The notes below the pieces were generated by a model. It searched no databases. It had not been told where the DNA came from and saw nothing but the letters and a program-made list of their open reading frames with translations. A stretch of DNA of 30,000 nt from Anaeromyces robustus (lineage: Eukaryota > Neocallimastigomycota > Neocallimastigomycetes > Neocallimastigales > Neocallimastigaceae), in the NCBI GenBank assembly GCA_002104895.1, contig MCFG01000070.1, positions 92,501 through 122,500 of the forward strand, in the 5' to 3' direction. Made by a program: the position numbers and the translations under genes. Below, piece after piece: positions 22,812 to 30,000 of the stretch (the first letter of the stretch is position 1; every line of letters begins with the position of its first letter).

Positions 22812-22812
<1 letters not shown>

Positions 22813-22873
22813 TTATACTCTATTATTTTATTTTATATTACTCTTTATTATATTTATCTATTTATTTATTTAT

Positions 22874-23580
22874 TTAATTGTTCTTTTGTTGTTGTTGAGC
22901 TGCAAGGTTTGGATCAGAACCAATCTTAATAAGGAAGTCACGGATTTTAACATAAACATTTTGAGCAAAGGCTGGAACCTTATCATTACCTAATAATTTA
23001 GAATCAAATGAAAGACGAAGAGAAGTGAATTCTCTTTGAACTAATGGTGAAGATACATAACGGAAACGAAGGAATTGAGCAAATATGAATGGTTGAATGA
23101 AAGAAGCACGTCTAAAGATGATTAAAATAAGTAATAATGGGAAAATACCAGCAACTTCAAGTTTAGCAATGAATTGAATAGTAATTGGTTGGTAAGTACT
23201 AATGAAACTCTTAGCTTTAGCAACTAAATCTTTTTGACTTTCAGATGGATTTGGAACATATAATGGGAATAAAACATTAACAGCATATTCTAATGAATGG
23301 AAGAATGAGAAAATGGTGTATGGTAAAAGAAGAACTATATTATTTTCATTATTATTATTTTTGTATGTGTTATTATTGTTGTTGTTGATGTTGATATTGA
23401 AAGTGGTTTATTTTATTATTTCCATTAATATTAATATTATATATATTTTATTAATAATATGATATTATTATTATTATTAAAACATTTTTTTTAAATTAAA
23501 ATATTTTTATGTAAAAATAAATATATATTAGTAATACTATTTTATATCTATATATAATTATTATTATTATAAAAGTATAC

Positions 23581-23613
<33 letters not shown>

Positions 23614-24319
23614 ATACTAAATATTGGTGGAGAAGTCATCCAAACTAAAGCTAAAAGCATGTATTGAAGATTTTCATCATTAGTAAGTTTCATCCAATAC
23701 ATTTTGTTAAATTTTGGAGTCTTTTATTATTATTGTTATTATTATATTAAATTTTTTTGATAAAAGTATATAAGTATATGCATTATTTATGAAAACCAAT
23801 TAATAAAAATTAGAAATTTACATTAGTTCTTACTTTTTTTTTTAATAATACTTTTATTTTTTCATTTTAATATTATATAATATCACACAAATAATTATAA
23901 AATATTTCTATAAATATTTATTTTTTTACTTACACCATATAACTTATAAAGAACAATACCATAACTCAATAAAACACCCATAAATGCTTTTCTATAGAAA
24001 GAAGTTAATGATTGAAATAAAGGAGATAAGGTATATAAAATGGCACAAAGAACTATATATATTATACAAATATATAATATTTATTTATTATTATTGAATT
24101 ATTATATTAAATGTTATATTATGAAAAAAAAAAATGTAACATTATATTATTAATATATTATAATTTTATCTTTTTTTATCAATAACTCAAATATTAAAAA
24201 AAGTTTTTGTTTATTTTTTATTTACCTGTAGTTAAATGTCCCAAAAACCAGACAAACTGGGCATTCATAAGAGAAGAAAATTTTGAAGCACTTTGTTGTG
24301 GTTGTTGTTGTTCTGGCAT
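22874..24319 (-). CDS. Pom33/Per33/TMEM33-family ER and nuclear-envelope membrane protein, four exons
   Basis: Exons 24319-24226, 24052-23934, 23720-23618 and 23334-22874 join in phase to 258 residues, close to the 247 of human TMEM33. Donors are GTAAAT, GTAAGT and GTATGT; acceptors are TAG, AAG and TAG. After a Gln-rich N-terminus there are several hydrophobic segments (about 21-45, 52-69, 90-120 and a strong one near 161-175), then the family signature RRASFIQPFIFAQFLRFRYV, SSPLVQREFTSLRLSFDS and VPAFAQNVYVKIRDF. Pom33 in budding yeast and Tts1 in fission yeast shape ER tubules and help distribute or assemble nuclear pore complexes; TMEM33 is the animal counterpart. Fungal members use a C-terminal amphipathic helix for membrane targeting, and the VYVKIRDFLIKI segment could serve that. 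A possible 5'-UTR intron (donor near 24592) was not included. Confidence 0.92.
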
Positions 24320-24921
24320 CTTTATATTATTTTATTGTTGTATGTTGTATAAATGTTAATGAAAAAAATAGGAAAAGAAAAAGAATATGATAATATTATA
24401 TGTATTAAAAATTATTTAAAACGTAATAATAAAAATTAAAAATATAATAAAAGGAAAAAAAAAAATATGAAAAAAAATATATATATTAATATATTATAAT
24501 AAGAGTATATTTATATAATAATAATATAAATAAAATAAATAGTCTAATTATTGAAATGATATAGTAAAATAAATTTGTAATTAAATACCTTGTTTATTTT
24601 TCTATATTTTTATTGATATATATATTTTATTTCTTTTTTTGTTTTTTGTTTTTTTTTTGCTTTTTTTTTTACTTTATATTTTTATTTTTTTATCTTTTTG
24701 TTTTTTTATTTTTATTTTTTTTTTAATGTTTTATATTTTATTTTTTTATTTTTTATTTAAATAAATAAATAAATTATTTTCTAATTATTAGTATGATTCA
24801 AAAAAAGTGAAGAAAAAAAAAGAAAAAAAAATTAAATTATTTGATTCTTTATTTTGTTTTGTTTTTATTAATATAATTTTTAATTTATTTATTATATGAT
24901 TTTATGTATTTATTATTGTAA

Positions 24922-24923
24922 CT

Positions 24924-25014
<91 letters not shown>

Positions 25015-25029
25015 GTGTTTTATTTATTT

Positions 25030-25062
<33 letters not shown>

Positions 25063-25077
25063 GTGTTTTATTTATTT

Positions 25078-25114
<37 letters not shown>
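24922..25114. repeat. TTTA microsatellite with an internal 48-bp duplication
   Basis: The array is broken twice by the same words, TAGTGTTTTATTTATTTAAT, beginning at 25013 and again at 25061. The 48-base spacing is exactly twelve tetramers, so a block including the interruption was duplicated in tandem. Confidence 0.9.
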
Positions 25115-25116
<2 letters not shown>

Positions 25117-25145
25117 ATTATATATAATAGGTAAATAAGTAAAAA

Positions 25146-25265
25146 ATGGATCATACTACATTTTTCACATGTAAAGAAAAATTATGGTGGTGTTTCATTA
25201 GCCACAATAAAAATTATTTTGATCTATATTTAAAAAAAACCTTTTTTCAATTTATTGATTTTTAG
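25146..25265 (+). other. Small coding-like open frame, 39 residues, unproven
   Basis: A short ATG-initiated frame has more balanced composition than its surroundings and encodes MDHTTFFTCKEKLWWCFISH followed by an aromatic-rich tail. No family is recognised. It may be a small gene, an exon fragment, or part of the promoter of the neighbouring minus-strand gene. Confidence 0.2.
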
Positions 25266-26072
25266 AAATAAAGCCAATCATCTTTTATATTTTGTTATAT
25301 TTTGTTAAGTAGAAATAAATAGAAAAAAATTTTTAATAACAAAAAAAAAAAAATAATAAATAATGACAATAAAATAATAAGTAGCAATATTAAAATAAAA
25401 TAAATAATAATAAAATTAAAAAATAATATAATTATTTTAAAACCCTTCTTTTATTAATTGTTATTTCTTTATTATAGATACTCATTTCCAAAATAAACAA
25501 TATTAGAAATCTATAGAACTAATAAATTGTTACATTTGAAAGTAAATCTAATTCTAAAATATTAATAAATAATTATGTATTATAAAAAAATATATGAATT
25601 ATTTACATTTAGTATATATTTGAATATAAATAAAAATAATCCAAATAAAATGTAAAAAGACAAAAACATATATATAGTATTACAAATATATATATAGATA
25701 ATATATTTAGTATTCATTTCAAAATATAATAACCTAGAATTTTTGGAATTAAATAATAAAAACATCATTAAAGGAAATAATATATCTTTTTTTTTTTTTT
25801 TTTTTTTTTAATTATTTTTTTATTTAATAGAGTTTTATTATTATTATTTTTATTATTATTATTAGGTCTACGTTTTTGTTATTTTTTTTTAATTATTTAT
25901 AAATAATAATAATTATAATTATTATTTCAACGATAATTATAAATATGTATACATTTTCTATAAAAAAAATAAATAAATAATGTATATTAAAAAAAAAGGA
26001 AAAAAAATTATATTTTAAATGTATATACTATCTAACCATAAATATTAAATACAAACTATATATATTTACAAA

Positions 26073-26186
<114 letters not shown>

Positions 26187-26411
26187 AAATTAAAAAAAAA
26201 AAATAAACAAATAAAAACACTTTATAATACATTATATTTATATTAAATAAATTCTAAGTACGGTAGTAACAGTTTTTAATTTTAGTAATTTTGATTTTTA
26301 ATTATCATTGTAATTAATTAATTAATTAATTATTAATAATTATGGTATGATTAAATTTGATAAATTATTTATAAATATATATATATGTATATATATATAT
26401 AATTTTATTCA

Positions 26412-29066
26412 TTAATGCATGACATCTATCGTTTCATCATTTGTATTTGAAAAAGAAGTAGTTGGGTCTGGTAATTTACCCTTTTCAGCGTTTTTTAAAT
26501 AATCTTTAATACTATTAGCACTTATTGTTTTTTCTTGAAGTTCTTTAACATCTTCTTCATCATAAAAATTTAAATTTTCATCACTACTATCATCATCATC
26601 AATAACATCCTTATTACTGTTATTATTTTCAGTTTTAGATTCTAAAAAGGCAAAAAGGGTATTTCTTTTATTATTTGTATAATTAATATAATTTTTCGTT
26701 ACATTATAATTAGTGATTGTATCAATATCTTCTTCATCTGATACTGTAAAAGAAGTATTAGTATTACTAAAATTACTACTAAAATCATGATGTAATTCTA
26801 AGGGGTAACCACCATCCTCAAAATTTAATCCATGTAATATATTATTATTGTTTATTTTATTTGATTCTATATTAACTAATTTAGAATTTAAAGGATCATC
26901 AATATCATTCTTTTTCTTAAAAACATCATATTTTTCAAGTTCTTCTAAAACATCACTATCAATATTATTTTGATCCTCTTCATCTTCTTCCAATATTAAA
27001 TCATGATATATTAAAGTATTTTGTGGTTCATTACCACCGTAAAATCCTCCAATATTATAATTATCATTATAAGAATTCATATTGGTATTAACAGAAGTAA
27101 TAATAGAAATATTATTCTCATTTATACTATCATCTATACCATTTGAAATATAAGAAATATTATTGGCATGAGTGGTATCACTCATATATGAAGTATTTAT
27201 ATTATTATTACTATCTGATTTCTGATTAATATTATCTGATGAATTATTAAGTTTTGTTGATAAATTATTAGTATCAATAATAACGGTATCATTTTCATCA
27301 TCAATATTAATAGTAGTATAATCATTTTCACAATGACCAATAGGTATATTATTATATCCACATTGTTCTGGTATTTGTATGTCATCCATTTCTATTTCAT
27401 GTTGTGAATAAGTATCCTGAAGAAGAGGATTTTTTAATGAGGTTTCTTCTGAAATAGGTGAATCAAAAAGAGTTTTACCCTTTCTTAAATCACTATAATT
27501 ACTACCAACTGGTTTAAATATTCTCATAATACTCTCTCTTGGATTTATAAATTTATCCCATACAGATTTTGTTTTTTCCTTTCTACTATCTTTATAATCA
27601 TGGTTTGAAACATTATTATTAACTAAACATCTAGATAATGATTTGGATTGACGATCACTTAATTGATAACTAAGAGATATTGTTTTATTTTTATAACCTG
27701 AATTTTTAAGGTGATCTACTGTTTCTTCAACTTTTGCGAGATCAGGTCTTTTAATTGGTTCACGTTGCCAACAATCCATAATTAAATCATGATAAAGTAT
27801 TGGAAGGGTAACAGAAACTTCTGGTCTTAAATTTTCTTCAACAATTACTATATATATATATGTATGTGTGTGTATTGAGTATGTGTGTGTTTATTTTGTT
27901 CCAAATATATTTATATATTTATATTTACAATCATATAATAATAAAAATAGTAATAAAATTAAAAAAAAAAAAAAAAAAGGTTAAAATAATTATAATTATA
28001 GTTATTATTTAATATATATGAATAATTTATATATAATTTTTTCTTTAATAATACGTACAATTATATAATTTTAAAAGTTCTCTATTTTCTGAATGATGTT
28101 CAAATCTTCCCGATTGATTTAAATTTAATCTGAAATTATCGTTTATATAATGGGTTGATTGTTGAATTTGATTATAAGATTCTAATAATTGCATTTCTTT
28201 ATTTCTTTCATCAATTTTCTTTTTATATAAATAAGGTATATCTTTAGAAGTATTTCTTCTTATAGGTAGTATTGATGAATCTATATTATCTTTATTATTA
28301 AACGAATTTTGATTATAACTATTTTCAGTAAATGCATTATATAATTTAATAACATTGATTTCTTTAAATTCTTTTTCAAATGGCATTTCGTTATATACTA
28401 TTTGCCATAAAAGAAGTCCTAATGAATATATGTCATCTTCAAAAGTATATCCATTACATGGAAATTTTATACAATTTGGTGAGGTATAACTTGCATAAAA
28501 TTGATTTGGACTTAATACATTTCTTTCACCGAATGAAGGAATTACTGAAAAATCAGATAACGATATTTCTATATCTAACTTTGTATCATTTCTACGATTT
28601 CTTGAACTATGTTCTTCTATTATATTCTTTTTAAATACTTTTTGTTTTATTAATTATTTATTTAATATTAAAATAATAAAATATAATATTATAAATTACA
28701 TTAATAAATTTAATTCATTTTATATAAAATTTTAAAAAATAAAATAAAAAATAAAATAATAAAGAAATAAAATAAAATAAAATAAAATAAAATAAAATAA
28801 AATAAAATAAAATAAAATATTTATAATTAATATACCTAATACATTTTCTGCTTTTAATGCTGAATGACATATTGATTTACAATGAAGGTTTTGAATTCCA
28901 TTAACAATCATAGAAACAATTTCTAATCTTTCAACGAAATTTAAATCTTTGTGTGATTTTAAATATTGACATAAATTGCCATAATTTGCTAATTCCTATA
29001 TATCCATTAAAATTTGATATATAGATATAATATAAAAAACATTTATTATTTAATTTTTATTATTAG

Positions 29067-29156
<90 letters not shown>

Positions 29157-29551
29157 TATAAATTTATTTCTATAATTAAAATATATATATTTTATAAACT
29201 TACAGATATTGTAGCATATCCAGTGACAACACTACCATCTGGTAGAACAATATTATCTAAATAAACAATTCTATATTGGTGGAGTGAAGGTCTTTTGCCT
29301 CTGTAACTTCTATATAAACTTTCTATATTATCATGATTATTTGCACTGTATTTTATTAGATTTTCAATATATTTTTTTGAATAAGCTGATTTCAATATTT
29401 TTATAGCATATAAATCATCAGTCTTTGAAGATAAATCTATAACTTTATAAACACTTCCATAACTACCATCCCCAAGTTTTTCCCCAATAATATATCGAGT
29501 GTTATCAAATAATTCAAAATCATACTTATTTTCAATAATTTCTGAATTCAT
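26412..29551 (-). CDS. Predicted pseudokinase with Asn/Asp-rich C-terminal tail, four exons
   Basis: Exons 29551-29204, 28995-28836, 28637-28059 and 27847-26412 join in phase to 840 residues. The N-lobe is intact: the glycine loop GEKLGDGSYGSVYKV is at 23-37 and YAIKILK places the ATP-anchoring Lys at 51. The hinge-like ELANYGNLCQYLKSH starts at 117. In the catalytic loop, HRDLK is replaced by HSALK (160-164), so the catalytic Asp is Ala; the Asn of that loop (167) remains. DFG is DFS (198-200), and no APE motif is seen. DDIYSLGLLLWQI and DCWQREPIKRPD mark the C-lobe, which carries about a 100-residue insertion between them (roughly 255-360). After about residue 415 the chain is rich in Asn, Asp and Ser and looks disordered. 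ATP binding may persist while phosphotransfer is unlikely; a scaffold or allosteric role is inferred. The C-lobe resembles tyrosine-kinase-like kinases. Confidence 0.88.
28764..28818. repeat. AAATA pentamer microsatellite inside an intron
   Basis: About eleven copies lie in intron 2 of the pseudokinase gene (28835-28638). On the sense strand it is a TTTTA array starting about 17 bases after the donor. Confidence 0.93.
29066..29156. repeat. TTA microsatellite inside an intron
   Basis: About 30 TTA copies with one CTA interruption lie in intron 1 of the pseudokinase gene (29203-28996), on its coding strand an AAT array. Confidence 0.95.
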
Positions 29552-30000
29552 TTTAAAAAATATTTAATATAAATGTATAATTATTTTCTTATTTTTGAGA
29601 GTATTTTATCTTTTTGATTAATAAAATAATGTATTAATTAATAATATTTAAATGGTATTCAAAAATAAATAATTTAATTTTAAAAATAAATTTTATATAT
29701 GATATTCCAATAAAATATGTTATATATTTCTATAATGATTGATATTGTATATATATTTATTATTTACAATATAAAAACAATAAAAATAGTTATTATATTT
29801 TTCTAATGATATATTAAGATTTGTTTTACTCTTATATTAGAAAAATAATAAAAACATTTATATATATTTTTATATATTTATATATATTTATATATATATA
29901 TCTTTTTATCTTAATAACAATAATAATTATTATTAGGTATTTGTATGATTATTATTATTGTTATTTCCCTTTTTACTTTACAAAAAAAAAATATAAAAAA
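29552..30000. other. Upstream region of the pseudokinase gene
   Basis: AT-rich, with no open frame worth calling. A CCAAT word lies at about 29707-29711 on the plus strand; otherwise I see nothing in it. Confidence 0.6.

Larger units (their letters stand above)
21524..22873. other. Convergent 3' spacer between Cue2-like and Pom33-like genes
   Basis: Both flanking genes end here, so the region holds two opposed 3' UTRs and terminators. It is made of A-rich and T-rich blocks, including pure T runs at 22153-22198 (46 bases) and 22775-22811 (37 bases), and an A-rich stretch at about 22045-22101. Another T6-A17 pair is at 21916-21938. No gene is seen. Confidence 0.7.

Noticed and set aside
25580-25768. 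62-residue minus-strand frame with hydrophobic segments
   Set aside because: Same composition effect; no supporting features.
28380-28634. 84-residue plus-strand frame
   Set aside because: Antisense of kinase exon 3, which carries recognisable C-lobe motifs on the minus strand.

Overview
The window looks like nuclear DNA of an anaerobic gut fungus (Neocallimastigomycota). Four things support this. Base composition is extremely AT-rich, with non-coding DNA almost reduced to A and T. The spacers and introns carry very long simple repeats. The five complete genes contain 19 introns by my count, which rules out bacteria. A secreted CotH-family protein sits at the left edge, and this family is strikingly abundant in gut fungi. 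Dictyostelium-like amoebae share the composition and Asn-rich tracts, but the CotH protein and the overall gene set fit a gut fungus better. All exon models are hand-built: I joined open segments across GT...AG introns and required phase compatibility and, where possible, continuity of a known domain.

Layout from left to right. A CotH protein (minus strand) runs off the left edge (1-1459). A repeat-rich spacer follows (1460-4150). A four-exon gene (4151-8749, minus) encodes a predicted 1202-residue ankyrin protein with an RVxF-like PP1-docking motif and a highly charged tail. A 3.4 kb gene-poor spacer (8750-12125) ends in a ~720 bp degenerate TTTTA array. A ten-exon gene (12126-15727, minus) encodes a 692-residue GRAM-VASt protein of the Lam/Ltc/Aster sterol-transfer type. 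The next spacer (15728-19146) holds a ~370 bp TTTA array, two small GC-richer blocks that look like mini-exons, and a short degenerate kinase catalytic-loop fragment. A two-exon gene (19147-21523, plus) encodes a 716-residue CUE-CUE-DUF1771-Smr protein, the Cue2/N4BP2 no-go-decay nuclease type. A convergent, poly(T)-rich spacer leads to a four-exon gene (22874-24319, minus) for a 258-residue Pom33/TMEM33 membrane protein. After a repeat-rich spacer, a four-exon gene (26412-29551, minus) encodes an 840-residue pseudokinase with a long disordered tail. The last 450 bases lie upstream of that gene and show nothing I can call.

The genes look like an ordinary eukaryotic neighbourhood, not an operon or a single pathway. 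Two concern ER/nuclear-envelope membranes (GRAM-VASt and Pom33), one ribosome-associated mRNA decay (Cue2-like), two phospho-signalling (ankyrin/PP1-like protein and pseudokinase), and one secretion or the cell surface (CotH). I found no tRNA, rRNA, transposase, reverse transcriptase or CRISPR array. The most interesting points are the pseudokinase with Ala in place of the catalytic Asp, the MYPT-like layout of the ankyrin protein, the insertion inside the Smr fold, a split population of 3' splice sites (TAG and AAG), and the two GC-richer blocks at 16962-17120 that are not explained by any complete gene.
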